Below, in pieces: positions 54,763 through 63,644 of a stretch of DNA of 64,000 bases. A program made the translations under genes and the position numbers. Under the pieces are notes generated by a model. That model made no database searches. It was not told the origin of the DNA and worked only from the letters and a program-made list of their open reading frames with translations. Within the stretch, counting starts at the first letter, position 1; the number at the start of each line of letters is the position of its first letter. The stretch lies in contig NZ_PTJO01000004.1 in assembly GCF_003716585.1 (NCBI RefSeq), positions 310,001 through 374,000 on the forward strand. Direction: 5' to 3'. Source of the DNA: Corynebacterium alimapuense (GTDB lineage: Bacteria; Actinomycetota; Actinomycetes; Mycobacteriales; Mycobacteriaceae).

Positions 54763-54951
54763 ATGACCATGGTTCTAGTTGTTGCAGCGCCGATTGTTAT
54801 AGCTCTGTTCGCGCTGCAGATGGAGCGTTTGGAATCAGCAATCCTGTCTCCACGCTCTCCAGAGGCGCCCCAACATGCGGAAACGCAGGCAGAGGATGAC
54901 GCCCCCACGGACTCAGAGACGCATGGAGATACGACATCCGAGAATGGCTAA
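54763..54951 (+). CDS. Small membrane protein upstream of glxR
   Basis: 62 aa: one N-terminal membrane helix (residues 3-19, [17 protein letters not shown]) followed by an acidic, Pro/Ser/Thr-rich tail without structure. TAGAAT (54749-54754) lies 8 nt before the ATG, so the transcript is leaderless. A small membrane protein is found at the same place before crp in mycobacteria. Function unknown. Confidence 0.7.
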   Translation: MTMVLVVAAPIVIALFALQMERLESAILSPRSPEAPQHAETQAEDDAPTDSETHGDTTSENG

Positions 54952-55137
54952 GAATCACCCCAGTAAGATAGTATCTTTCACGGAAATTGTGACAATTTAA
55001 CTCGGAAACCGCCCAAGTGACCGATTCCACGCTAAAGTGGTTAGAAACACACTGCGCCGAGAGTCACGGTTGCCCGTCGGGCCACCCACATCAGGGTTCT
55101 CCCGGCGCGACGTCGATCAACATCGAGGAGTAGTTAA

Positions 55138-55821
55138 GTGGAAGGTGTACAGGAGATCCTGTCCCGAGCTGGAATTTTCCAGGGAGTTGATCCGGTTGCC
55201 GTGAGCAACCTGACCAAAGATATGGAAACCGTCCGCTACCCCCGAGGAACCACCATCTTCGAAGAGGGTGAACCAGGCGACCGCCTCTACATCATCACCT
55301 CCGGCAAAGTGAAGCTCGCTAGGCATGCTTCGGACGGTCGAGAAAACCTCCTGACCGTCATGGGCCCATCCGATATGTTCGGTGAACTTTCCATCTTCGA
55401 TCCCGGCCCGCGTACGTCTTCTGCGGTCTGTGTCACCGAAGTTCACGCCGCAACAATGAACTCGGAGATGCTCAGGCAATGGGTCACTGACTACCCGGAG
55501 ATCGCCCAGCAACTTTTGCGGGTACTTGCTCGTCGCTTGCGTCGCACCAATGCCTCACTGGCGGATCTCATCTTCACGGATGTCCCCGGCCGCGTAGCTA
55601 AAACGCTCCTGCAGCTGGCTAACCGCTTCGGCAGCCAGGAAGGCGGCGCCCTGCGGGTCAACCACGACCTCACCCAGGAAGAGATCGCCCAGCTGGTCGG
55701 CGCTTCTCGGGAGACCGTGAACAAGGCTTTGGCCACGTTCGCCCACCGAGGCTGGATCCGACTAGAAGGCAAGTCGGTGCTCATCGTTAACACCGAGTAC
55801 TTGGCTAAGCGTGCCCGCTAA
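55138..55821 (+). CDS. glxR: cAMP-responsive global regulator GlxR (Crp family)
   Basis: 227 aa Crp/Fnr protein. The cyclic-nucleotide domain shows [20 protein letters not shown] and [14 protein letters not shown] (the cAMP phosphate-binding cassette with the RT/S residues); the C-terminal winged helix reads [21 protein letters not shown]. GlxR controls hundreds of corynebacterial genes in response to cAMP. GTG start with GAGGAG 7 nt upstream. The 186-bp upstream region contains the inverted repeat AAATTG/CAATTT (54984-54998) and a possible -10 TAAAGT at 55033. Confidence 0.96.
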   Translation: MEGVQEILSRAGIFQGVDPVAVSNLTKDMETVRYPRGTTIFEEGEPGDRLYIITSGKVKLARHASDGRENLLTVMGPSDMFGELSIFDPGPRTSSAVCVTEVHAATMNSEMLRQWVTDYPEIAQQLLRVLARRLRRTNASLADLIFTDVPGRVAKTLLQLANRFGSQEGGALRVNHDLTQEEIAQLVGASRETVNKALATFAHRGWIRLEGKSVLIVNTEYLAKRAR

Positions 55822-55875
55822 GAGCAACGCTAAGAGCAACTAAGCTCATCCCCGCGCTGGCAACAGCGCACATCA

Positions 55876-55905
55876 AAAGCCCGCGAACAGTAGTTCGCGG
55901 GCTTT
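55876..55905. terminator. Bidirectional terminator between glxR and the MBL hydrolase
   Basis: Perfect 13-bp stem AAAGCCCGCGAAC / GTTCGCGGGCTTT with a 4-nt loop; the A and T flanks supply a T-run for both strands. It lies between convergent genes. Confidence 0.93.
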
Positions 55906-55929
55906 AGCGGTTTTAGCAGGGACTAGCTA

Positions 55930-56757
55930 TCAGAGAGACTCTGAGCTCTCACGCTCGAGGTAACGCAGAGCCACTCGCGTGGACTGCTCAGCAGCGTGGC
56001 GCAAAACTGGATCAACATCATCGTAGATCTCATCGATCAAGGTCTTCAGATCCACATCCTTGCCCAGACGGGCTTGGACCTCTCGGATTTGATTGAGGCG
56101 GTAGACACGACGGTCGATGTACTTGCGAGCAAAGGCCGCTAGGTCTTGGCCTTCCGGACCATGCCCGGGCAGCAGCATGATGCCCTGGCCGCGATCCTCC
56201 AGCAGCTGAAGGCTCTCAAGGTACTGGCCGAGGTCTCCGTCAGTTTCCGAGATCATTGTGGTGTGGCGGCCGACGATGGTGTCACCGGTAATGACACCCT
56301 CAAGATCGGATTCACCAGGCACACCAGACCAGACGAAAAAGCAGACTGAGTCGCCGGTATGGCCTGGGGTAGCCACGACTTCGATCTGCGGGGTGACACC
56401 TTCGACAGAGATAACCTCCCCGTCGGTCAGCGCGATACCACCACCCTCGCAGCTGGTGGCGTCGAAAGCGCGAACCGGAACACCGGTGAGCTGACGGAAA
56501 CGATGCGCCCCATCGGCATGGTCATGGTGGCGGTGGGTAAGCAGTGTCACTGCCACTTCACCGGCCTTGGCGCCGAGGACATTAAGGTGGCCTTCGTCCT
56601 CGGGGCCTGGATCAATGACGATGCTGTGGGGATCACCCTCCGCACGGACTATCCACGAGTTGGTCCCCTCGAGGGATGCATAACCCGGGTTTGGACACAG
56701 GACAACGGACACAGACTCGGTGACCGGTCGAAGCTGACTGTAGGCAGGATGCTCCAT
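55930..56757 (-). CDS. MBL-fold hydrolase (Rv3677c-like)
   Basis: 275 aa metallo-beta-lactamase-fold enzyme with THRHHDHADG, TPGHTGDS, TGDTIVG and LPGHGP zinc ligands, followed by a C-terminal helical extension (VYRLNQIREVQARLGK) as in LACTB2-type RNA hydrolases. The substrate is unknown: either nucleic acid or a small thioester. Monocistronic or first gene on the minus strand after the RidA gene. Confidence 0.85.
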   Translation of the reverse strand: MEHPAYSQLRPVTESVSVVLCPNPGYASLEGTNSWIVRAEGDPHSIVIDPGPEDEGHLNVLGAKAGEVAVTLLTHRHHDHADGAHRFRQLTGVPVRAFDATSCEGGGIALTDGEVISVEGVTPQIEVVATPGHTGDSVCFFVWSGVPGESDLEGVITGDTIVGRHTTMISETDGDLGQYLESLQLLEDRGQGIMLLPGHGPEGQDLAAFARKYIDRRVYRLNQIREVQARLGKDVDLKTLIDEIYDDVDPVLRHAAEQSTRVALRYLERESSESL

Positions 56758-56816
56758 GCCGACCAGTTTAGCCTTGATTGCGATACCCGCCGAACCGAGC
56801 GATCCTAGACCGGCGA

Positions 56817-57284
56817 TCAGTCTGCGATCTCCACGATCAGCTCTACCTCTACCGGCGAGCCCAGTGGCAGCTCCGCTACCCCGACTGCGGAGCGGGCATG
56901 TGAACCAGCCTCACCAAAGATCTCCCCCACCAGATTCGAAGCACCGTTAACCACGCCTGGCTGGCCGGTGAATCCTTCTGCGGAAGAGACGAAACCGACG
57001 ATCTTCAGCACTCGAGTGACCTGATCGATGCCTACCAGAGCATCTACCGCCGCCAGCGCATTAAGCACCGCAATCCGGGCATAGTCTTGAGCCTGCTCTG
57101 CAGTCACCTCAGCGCCCACCTTTCCGGTGGCCGGCAGCACGCCCGCTACGAAGGGCAGCTGGCCAGAGGTCCACACTTGATTGCCCGTGCGGATGGCTGG
57201 AACGTAGGCAGCGACCGGGGCCGCCACGGTGGGGAGGGCAATATCTAGCTGTGCCAAACGCTCAGAGTTGGTCACAGGAGTCAC
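56817..57284 (-). CDS. RidA family protein (YjgF/YER057c/UK114)
   Basis: 155 aa. The RidA fold is indicated by VWTSGQLPFVAG, the repeated AQDYARIAVLNALAAVDA and the C-terminal VELIVEI. Canonical RidA deaminates 2-aminoacrylate with an Arg in the VR(V/T)CVF motif; here the corresponding segment is KIVGFV, so it belongs to a divergent subgroup. The start is GTG 57282-57284, overlapping the upstream DUF4177 stop (GTGA). Confidence 0.85.
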   Translation of the reverse strand: MTPVTNSERLAQLDIALPTVAAPVAAYVPAIRTGNQVWTSGQLPFVAGVLPATGKVGAEVTAEQAQDYARIAVLNALAAVDALVGIDQVTRVLKIVGFVSSAEGFTGQPGVVNGASNLVGEIFGEAGSHARSAVGVAELPLGSPVEVELIVEIAD

Positions 57285-57433
57285 TTCTCCCGTTTCATGT
57301 ACGCCACAACATTTTCCGGGTTCGGGCCGGGGGTGACGCTGACGAGCTCCCAGCCGTCTTCGCCCCAAGCATCGAGGATTTGCTTGGTGGCATGTGTCAG
57401 CAATGGAACGGTCGCATATTCCCAAGTAGTCAT
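57281..57433 (-). CDS. DUF4177-type small protein
   Basis: 50 aa from ATG 57431-57433 to TGA 57281-57283. The central GEDGWELVSV is the hallmark of DUF4177 (a beta-strand pair with WE dyad), preceded by WEYATVPLL. The stop overlaps the RidA start by four bases (GTGA), a sign of translational coupling. Function unknown; a homologous short gene is found before ridA in related genomes as far as I recall. Confidence 0.75.
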   Translation of the reverse strand: MTTWEYATVPLLTHATKQILDAWGEDGWELVSVTPGPNPENVVAYMKREK

Positions 57434-57457
57434 GGCGACTACCTTACCTATTTCAGG

Positions 57458-57793
57458 TCAGACCCCTTCGAGTTCCCCGCCTGCGGCTAGGTACTCGGCC
57501 CAGTTAGTAATATGGGGATTTTTGCGCAGCAGGGCACGACGTTGACGCTCAGTCAGGCCACCCCACACTCCGAACTCAACGCGGTTATCTAGGGCATCTG
57601 CCCGACATTCCAAGACCACGGAGCAATGCCGACAAACTACTGCGGCTTTGCGTTGCTCAGCACCTCTAACGAAGAGGGCGTCCGGATCGCCAGCACGGCA
57701 CTTGGCCTGCGTAATCCATTCACCGCGCTCCAGGCAGAGAGTCGACTGATCGTCCGAGGAACTGAGGGTCTCTCCAGTAATTGGTACAGCCAT
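57458..57793 (-). CDS. WhiB family iron-sulfur regulator
   Basis: 111 aa. Four cysteines fit the WhiB [4Fe-4S] pattern: AKCRAGDPD, then CRHCSVVLEC, with the following GVWGGLTERQRRALL turn and basic tail for DNA binding. This place in mycobacteria holds whiB4 (in C. glutamicum whcA), redox-responsive. ATG 57791-57793 has AAGGAG 6 nt upstream; ATG 57796 is just before it. Divergent from the PBP gene. Confidence 0.92.
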   Translation of the reverse strand: MAVPITGETLSSSDDQSTLCLERGEWITQAKCRAGDPDALFVRGAEQRKAAVVCRHCSVVLECRADALDNRVEFGVWGGLTERQRRALLRKNPHITNWAEYLAAGGELEGV

Positions 57794-57947
57794 CATGCGC
57801 TCCTTTCGACTGGCTCTCATTCTTGAGGCCAAAGGCGTTGTGTCGGTGTAAGTTTATGCAGGGAAACGGCAACAAGTCGAGTGCGTCACACTTCCAGGGG
57901 CAATAAATAGTTCCCACCACACCCCTGGCATGCGTAGGGTAATACCC

Positions 57948-60365
57948 GTGTCTGTTTCAAAAAGCCTGGCAAAAATACTCGCCGCCACCACCGCCGCTGG
58001 TGTAGTAGGCGCATTGGCCCTCGTTCCCGTGGCTGGAATCTCTGGGGTCGCTCTTGCCCGGACGAATGAAACCATGCAGTCCAATCTCTCGGATCTGACC
58101 ACTGGTGACACCCCCGGGGTCACCACCATCACAGATGCCACCGGAGAACCGATGGCCTGGTTGTTTAATCAACGCCGCTATGAAGTCAGCGGCGAGGACA
58201 TCGCGGTGTCGATGAAACAGGCGATCGTCTCCGTCGAGGATCAACGCTTCTATGAGCACGACGGCGTCGATATCCAGGGCACCGCCCGTGCTTTGGTGAC
58301 CAACCTCGCTGCCGGCGGCGTCGAGCAGGGAGCTTCAACCCTCAATCAGCAGTATGTGAAAAACTACCTGCTGCTAATCGATGCAGCTAGCGAAGATGAG
58401 CAGGCGGCAGCCGTCGAGCAGTCGATCCCCCGCAAACTCCGGGAGATGCGCATGGCCGCAGATCTAGACCGAGAGCTCAGCAAAGACGAGATCCTCACCC
58501 GCTATCTCAACCTGGTCTCCTTCGGCAATCATGCCTATGGAATCGAGGCTGCTGCCCAAACCTATTTCGGTATCTCTGCCGCAGAGTTGAGCGTTCCGCA
58601 GTCGGCAATGCTGGCGGGCATGGTCCAGTCCTCCGAAGCGCTGAACCCGTATACCAATCCAGAAGGTGCTACCGCCCGCCGCAATACCGTCTTGCAGTCA
58701 ATGGTTTCCAACGGCCATCTGGACCAGGCCACAGCTGATGCTTATGCCGCCGAGCCGCTGGGAGTCCTCGAATCGCCTGCCACGTTGCCCAATGGCTGCA
58801 TCGCTGCCGATGACAAGGGATTCTTCTGTGATTACGCGCTGAACTACCTGGATTCCAAGGGAATCAGCTACGAGATGTTGCGCGAGGATGCTTATACCAT
58901 CACCACCACGCTGGATCCGCAGGCTCAAGAAGCCGCGCATTCCGCCGTCACCACTGCGGTAGACCCGATGGCTACTGGCGTTGCTGAAGTCATGAATGTC
59001 ATCGAGCCAGGTCAAGATTCCCGAGATATTCTCGCAATGACGTCCTCCCGCAACTACGGTCTCGATCTTGACGCCGGGGAGACGGTGCTCCCGCAGCCCA
59101 GCTCCATGGTGGGCAATGGCGCGGGTTCGGTGTTCAAGATCTTCACCGCCGCAGCTGCACTCGACCAAGGCATGGGTCTGGATACCGAGTTGGATGTGCC
59201 CACACGCTATGAGGCTCAAGGTCTAGGCAATGGTGGCGCTGCCAATTGCCCTGCCAACACCTATTGCGTGGAAAACTCAGGCACCTACCCTGATCAAATG
59301 ACATTGCAGGATGCTTTGGCGCTCTCCCCAAACACCCCCTTCGTTCAGCTCATCGGTGCAGTCGGGGTCTCCGAGGTCGTCGACATTGCTGTCAATCTAG
59401 GACTGCGCAGCTACGCCGAGGAAGGTAGCTACGACGGGGAACAATCAATCGCGGAGTACACCAAGGCAGCCAATCTTGGCTCCTTTACCTTGGGCCCGAA
59501 CGCGGTAAACCCGCTGGAATTGGCCAACGTCGGCGCGACGCTGGCCTCATCCGGACGATGGTGTGAGCCCAACCCGATCGCTAAAGTCACCGACCGAGAT
59601 GGCCAAGAGGTATTCCTCGATCGCCCGGCATGTGAGGACGCCCTCGATCCAGATGTGGCCGACGCACTCACGTCCGGCATGTCCGAGGACCTCAAGACCG
59701 GCACGGGTAGCCGGGCTGCACAGAATGCTGGCTGGAGTGGTGAAGCTGCCGCTAAGACTGGCACCACCGAATCTCACCAGTCTGCAGCCTTCTTAGGGTT
59801 CAACAGTGGCTTCGCCTCAGCGCCTTATATTTACAACGATGGAACCACCGTTTCTCCGTTGTGTTCTTCGCCGGTGCGCCAGTGCTCCAGCGGCAACCTC
59901 TTCGGTGGAAATGAGCCAGCTGCCTCTTGGTTCCAGACCGCCAACCAGCTGCCTGCAGCACTCAACGGCACACTGCCGGATTATGACTCCAAGTTCGATG
60001 AGGGAACGTCACAGGCACAGTTGGAAGCAGTAGTAGGACTCAGCGAGAGCAACGCTCGTAGCTCCCTCGAGCGATTCGGATACTCCGTAACCACCAGGAC
60101 TGTCACTGGTAGTTTCATGCCGCGCGGCTACGTAGTTCGCGCCGTGGCCGAAGATGGCATTCTTCGGGATGGCGGAACGGTGATTCTCGAGATCTCCGAC
60201 GGTGTGGTCCCCACTCCCACCGCTACCACCACCACGTCAACCCCGACGAGCACTGAGGCCCCCACCTCAGAGCCTGAACCGGCAGATCCACTTCCCGGGG
60301 TAACCCAAGAAGACGTCGATAACCTTCGTGAACAGCTACTCGACGCCTTCCGGGGCAACAACTAA
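57948..60365 (+). CDS. ponA: Class A penicillin-binding protein (PBP1-type) with PASTA domain
   Basis: About 805 aa. One N-terminal membrane anchor, then a GT51 transglycosylase domain (EDQRFYEHDG; EQGASTLNQQYVKN; RKLREMRMA), a transpeptidase domain (Ser394 in GSVFK, SPN, AKTGTT) and a C-terminal PASTA domain (SNARSSLERFGYSV), then a Thr/Pro-rich tail. It polymerises and crosslinks peptidoglycan. GTG 57948 lies 8 nt after TAGGGT and has no Shine-Dalgarno, so I prefer a leaderless GTG start over ATG 57930. The stop abuts the convergent yqeY stop. Confidence 0.93.
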   Translation: MSVSKSLAKILAATTAAGVVGALALVPVAGISGVALARTNETMQSNLSDLTTGDTPGVTTITDATGEPMAWLFNQRRYEVSGEDIAVSMKQAIVSVEDQRFYEHDGVDIQGTARALVTNLAAGGVEQGASTLNQQYVKNYLLLIDAASEDEQAAAVEQSIPRKLREMRMAADLDRELSKDEILTRYLNLVSFGNHAYGIEAAAQTYFGISAAELSVPQSAMLAGMVQSSEALNPYTNPEGATARRNTVLQSMVSNGHLDQATADAYAAEPLGVLESPATLPNGCIAADDKGFFCDYALNYLDSKGISYEMLREDAYTITTTLDPQAQEAAHSAVTTAVDPMATGVAEVMNVIEPGQDSRDILAMTSSRNYGLDLDAGETVLPQPSSMVGNGAGSVFKIFTAAAALDQGMGLDTELDVPTRYEAQGLGNGGAANCPANTYCVENSGTYPDQMTLQDALALSPNTPFVQLIGAVGVSEVVDIAVNLGLRSYAEEGSYDGEQSIAEYTKAANLGSFTLGPNAVNPLELANVGATLASSGRWCEPNPIAKVTDRDGQEVFLDRPACEDALDPDVADALTSGMSEDLKTGTGSRAAQNAGWSGEAAAKTGTTESHQSAAFLGFNSGFASAPYIYNDGTTVSPLCSSPVRQCSSGNLFGGNEPAASWFQTANQLPAALNGTLPDYDSKFDEGTSQAQLEAVVGLSESNARSSLERFGYSVTTRTVTGSFMPRGYVVRAVAEDGILRDGGTVILEISDGVVPTPTATTTTSTPTSTEAPTSEPEPADPLPGVTQEDVDNLREQLLDAFRGNN

Positions 60366-60842
60366 TTAGCTAGCAAGGCGTGCCCGGACGGCGGTCGACA
60401 GCCGCTTTCCGTCTGCCTGGCCGGCGGCTGCTGCGGTGGCAGCTTTCATGACCTGGCCCATCTGCTTCATTGAGACCTCTGCGGGCTCAATACCTTGTTC
60501 TGCGGCTACTCCGGCTACCGCACCATCGACGACGGCGGCCAGTGCCACGTCATCGAGCTGTGTGGGCTGGTAGTCCTCCAACACTGCTACCTCGGCCAGC
60601 TCCGCATCAGCGAGTTCCTGACGATCGTTGGCAGCGTAGATCTCTGCGGACTCTCGGCGCTTTTTAATCTCCCTGGCGATGACCGTCAGGACGTCTTGGT
60701 CGGTCACTTCGTGCTTAGTTCCAGCGGTCTCTTCCGTCTGGATTGCGGCCAGCAACATGCGAATGGTGCCGGTACGTTGTTTGTCCTTAGCCTTCATAGA
60801 AGTCTTCAGGTCTGCTCTGATCTTGGCTTTCAGCTCACTCAT
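60366..60842 (-). CDS. YqeY/GatB-like domain protein
   Basis: 158 aa helical protein with the YqeY pattern: MKAKDKQRTGTIRMLLAAIQ, IAREIKKRRESAEIYA, GQVMKAATAAAAGQADGK. These are related to the C-terminal tRNA-binding domain of GatB; the function of stand-alone members is not settled. The start is ATG 60840-60842; the frame extends upstream but lacks a ribosome site. It is divergent from the metallophosphoesterase gene by 35 bp. Confidence 0.87.
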   Translation of the reverse strand: MSELKAKIRADLKTSMKAKDKQRTGTIRMLLAAIQTEETAGTKHEVTDQDVLTVIAREIKKRRESAEIYAANDRQELADAELAEVAVLEDYQPTQLDDVALAAVVDGAVAGVAAEQGIEPAEVSMKQMGQVMKAATAAAAGQADGKRLSTAVRARLAS

Positions 60843-60877
60843 ATCGACCACGGTACCCGCCAGGTAAGATGACATGG

Positions 60878-61804
60878 ATGAAGCTAACGCCCAAGGTGAC
60901 CAAACGCTTGTTGAACATCGCCTCCGCAATCGGCGCGGCGGGCATTGCTGGGGCAGGCATTGCCGCCTGGGGGCATGCCGAGTTGCGGAAATTTGAGCTC
61001 AAACAAGTCTCTCTCCCACTCTTAGCTCCGGGCACGCTGCGCGGTCGGGACGAGTTCACCATTCTCCATATCTCTGACCTGCATATGATCCCCGGCCAAG
61101 ACACCAAGATCGCGTGGGTTTCTGCCCTCGATGCGCTCAACCCGGACCTGGTGGTCAACACCGGCGATAACCTTTCCGACGCTCACGCGGTACCCGATGT
61201 TCTGCGTGCCCTAGGCCCGCTATTGAATCGGCCCGGAATGTTTATCTTCGGCACCAATGACTACTGGGCCCCACGGTTAGCTAATCCCTTCTCTTACTTG
61301 TTCAAGCGCCGAAACACCCCTTCCTATGTCGATCTTCCGTGGCGGGATATGCGGGCGGCGTTTATCGAACGCGGCTGGCAGGACGCGACCCACCGGAGGC
61401 TGGAATTCCAGGTCGGGCCCGTGCGCATCGCCGCTGCCGGGGTCGATGATCCCCATCACGATCTCGATGATTATCAGCAGATCGCGGGCGCTCCCAATGT
61501 CGATGCAGACCTGTCGCTGGCACTGCTGCATGCGCCGGAGCCGCGCGTACTGGCCCAGTTCGCCGAAGACGGCTACCAGTTGTCATTATCTGGGCACACT
61601 CACGGCGGCCAGCTGTGCTTGCCTGGGTCCACGGCCATCGTGACCAACTGCGGAATTGATCGTGCGCGTGTCCAAGGCTTGCACACCTTCGGGGGCATGC
61701 TCATGCATGTGTCCAATGGCCTGGGCACCTCGAAATTCGTGCCCTTTCGGCTCTTCTGCCGCCCCTCGGCCACTCTCCTGCGAATTAGTGAACGCCCCGA
61801 CTAA
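60878..61804 (+). CDS. Membrane-anchored metallophosphoesterase
   Basis: 308 aa calcineurin-like phosphoesterase: ISDLHMIPG, NTGDNL, GTNDYW (for GNHD), LLHAPEP and LSGHTHGG supply the dinuclear metal site. A single helix at residues 11-33 anchors it in the membrane. It may hydrolyse lipid or nucleotide phosphates (similar to Rv3683 by position). TAAGAT (60865-60870) lies 7 nt before ATG 60878, so leaderless; the 60869 ATG is inside that -10. Confidence 0.87.
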   Translation: MKLTPKVTKRLLNIASAIGAAGIAGAGIAAWGHAELRKFELKQVSLPLLAPGTLRGRDEFTILHISDLHMIPGQDTKIAWVSALDALNPDLVVNTGDNLSDAHAVPDVLRALGPLLNRPGMFIFGTNDYWAPRLANPFSYLFKRRNTPSYVDLPWRDMRAAFIERGWQDATHRRLEFQVGPVRIAAAGVDDPHHDLDDYQQIAGAPNVDADLSLALLHAPEPRVLAQFAEDGYQLSLSGHTHGGQLCLPGSTAIVTNCGIDRARVQGLHTFGGMLMHVSNGLGTSKFVPFRLFCRPSATLLRISERPD

Positions 61805-61865
61805 CTGGCGTTTTGCCAGTTACGGGCATGTTCGGCTAAGGTATCCCAAGTACGAAACAGTACGC

Positions 61866-61942
61866 CGGGATATGGCGCAGCTTGGTAGCGTGCCTCGTTC
61901 GGGACGAGGAGGTCGCAGGTTCAAATCCTGTTATCCCGACCA
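61866..61942 (+). tRNA. tRNA-Pro (anticodon CGG)
   Basis: 77 nt including encoded CCA (61940-61942). Acceptor CGGGATA/TATCCCG, D arm GCGC...GCGT, anticodon arm CCTCG-TTCGGGA-CGAGG, T arm GCAGG-TTCAAAT-CCTGT. The loop gives anticodon CGG, decoding CCG (Pro). Confidence 0.95.
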
Positions 61943-61948
61943 ATCAAC

Positions 61949-61983
61949 AACCCCCGCTGTCAGATTCTTTGACAGCGGGGGTT
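61949..61983 (+). terminator. tRNA-Pro terminator
   Basis: Perfect 14-bp stem AACCCCCGCTGTCA (61949-61962) and TGACAGCGGGGGTT (61970-61983) with a 7-nt loop, followed by GTTCGTAATT. It lies 7 nt after the tRNA. Confidence 0.9.
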
Positions 61984-62036
61984 GTTCGTAATTCATCGTC
62001 TGCTCAGCCCCCAGCCTGGCTGGGAGGCTAGAACGA

Positions 62037-63515
62037 TCAAGCAGCCACAACCTCTTCGGCCTTCTTATTTCCCAGCACCGCGGCCACGATGCCAATCACT
62101 GAGAGGGACCCCAGCACTGCCAGCGCCAGCCAGAGTGCTTGGGCCGTGCCTTGGTTGCCCAGCACCGTTAGTGCGGAGGTCGCCCAGTTCAACGGCGAGA
62201 GGTTTGCCAGGATCTGCCACAGCACTGACACATTGGTGGAGGCTGCGCTCTTCCACACCCAGCCGACTACGCCCACCTGGATCAGACTGCCCACTGCCAC
62301 CACTATGGAGCCAGCCACCGGGCCAAAGAGCCGCAAGGTTGCTCGGGTCAGTGCAGCTGCGGCCAGCACCGACAGTGCTAGCACCAGCGCAGAGCCAGCC
62401 GCGAGCTGGAGGCTGAACCCGGTGGAGACGATCGCCAGCAGCATCACTCCCAGCGTGCTCAATCCCACTACCGCGCCTGTGAGCAGCCACCAGCCGTGGG
62501 CTCGACGTTGGTACAACGCCATCCCGGTGGCAGCACCACCAAGCATGACGATGGCGGCGATGAGCATGGCATAGATCGGCGAGAGAACACTACCGAGGGA
62601 TTCTTCCTCGGATTGGCCGTCGGTATCTGCCACCTGGACCACCGGCAGCGCGCGTTGGATGGCGTCAATCCTGTCTTGGGTTTGGGTGGCCATGGCGTCG
62701 ATCCGGGCAGCTCCTTCATCCAGTGAGGAAGCCCCTTCCACTGCGTCGTCGATTCCGGGCTGGGATTGGCTCAGGCCATAGGAAAGGTCTTGAGCGGCTT
62801 TGGTCGCGGTGTAGACACCGTCATGGAAGCTATAGCCAGGCACCGAAAGCTGGTTGGCCAGTTCTCGGGAACCATCTTTCAGATCGGTCAACTGCGCGGT
62901 TAGCTCGCCATCGATATCAATCAGTTCAGCTTGTCCCCGCAGATCAACCAAGGCTTCCCTGGCCTCGACCAGCCGTGGGTCTACCGTTTCGCCGCTGACA
63001 TCCTCGGCGGCCTCTAGCTCCGAGATGGAGTAATCAATGGCCTCGATCAGCTGTCCGCGCATGGCACCAAATCCCACCACTTGGTCAACCGCCGTCCCCA
63101 CGCCATCGGCAACCTCTACTGCTCCGGTGCCGAGTTGGCCTACGCCGGCTTGGAGTTCGACCATGCCATTAGAGAGCAATTGGGCGCCGGAGACTGCCTC
63201 ACTAAATTGGTCAGGCAAGGTGGTCGCGCCTTCTTGCAACTGACCTGTCCCGTCGAGCAGTTCTCCGGTGCCGGTGGTCAGGAACCCTGCTTGGGAGGCG
63301 GCTTCGCCGGCAGCACGGCGGGCGTCGACAAGCTCGGTGGGATCAATACCTGTGGGGCCAGCAGCGGCTGGGGCACCAGCTGGCTCGGCGGCCGAGGTCC
63401 AAGAACGCAGCGGATCAAGTCCACCGACGGCCGCTACCACCGCCCCGATGATCAATGGGATCGTCAATAACAAGGCAAGTATCCACTGGCGGGCGCGGGA
63501 GTCTGGCAGGCTCAT
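62037..63515 (-). CDS. YhgE/Pip-like membrane protein with heptad repeats
   Basis: 492 aa. One N-terminal helix (residues 10-31) precedes a long extracytoplasmic stretch of L-x-x-G heptads (GELLDGTGQLQEG, NGMVELQAGVGQLGTG), then five to six membrane helices in the last 200 residues (SPIYAMLIAAIVMLGGAATG onwards). This is the YhgE/Pip layout, related to phage-infection proteins and to ABC-2 type export permeases. C. glutamicum relatives are annotated as X-X-X-Leu-X-X-Gly heptad proteins. Cargo unknown. Confidence 0.75.
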   Translation of the reverse strand: MSLPDSRARQWILALLLTIPLIIGAVVAAVGGLDPLRSWTSAAEPAGAPAAAGPTGIDPTELVDARRAAGEAASQAGFLTTGTGELLDGTGQLQEGATTLPDQFSEAVSGAQLLSNGMVELQAGVGQLGTGAVEVADGVGTAVDQVVGFGAMRGQLIEAIDYSISELEAAEDVSGETVDPRLVEAREALVDLRGQAELIDIDGELTAQLTDLKDGSRELANQLSVPGYSFHDGVYTATKAAQDLSYGLSQSQPGIDDAVEGASSLDEGAARIDAMATQTQDRIDAIQRALPVVQVADTDGQSEEESLGSVLSPIYAMLIAAIVMLGGAATGMALYQRRAHGWWLLTGAVVGLSTLGVMLLAIVSTGFSLQLAAGSALVLALSVLAAAALTRATLRLFGPVAGSIVVAVGSLIQVGVVGWVWKSAASTNVSVLWQILANLSPLNWATSALTVLGNQGTAQALWLALAVLGSLSVIGIVAAVLGNKKAEEVVAA

Positions 63516-63644
63516 AGCCTAAAATCTAGTGGCCTTAAGGTCTTACCAACTTAGGCGCACCGAATATCGGTCCTGCTAAAGTAATACAGGTAAATTCTGC
63601 GAGTTCGGCATACCCCCGATCAGAAAATCGAGCGTGATTCCCCC

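Noticed and set aside
54984..54998. AAATTG/CAATTT repeat near TGTGA as a GlxR autoregulatory box
   Set aside because: The right half does not match TCACA, so GlxR binding is not supported.
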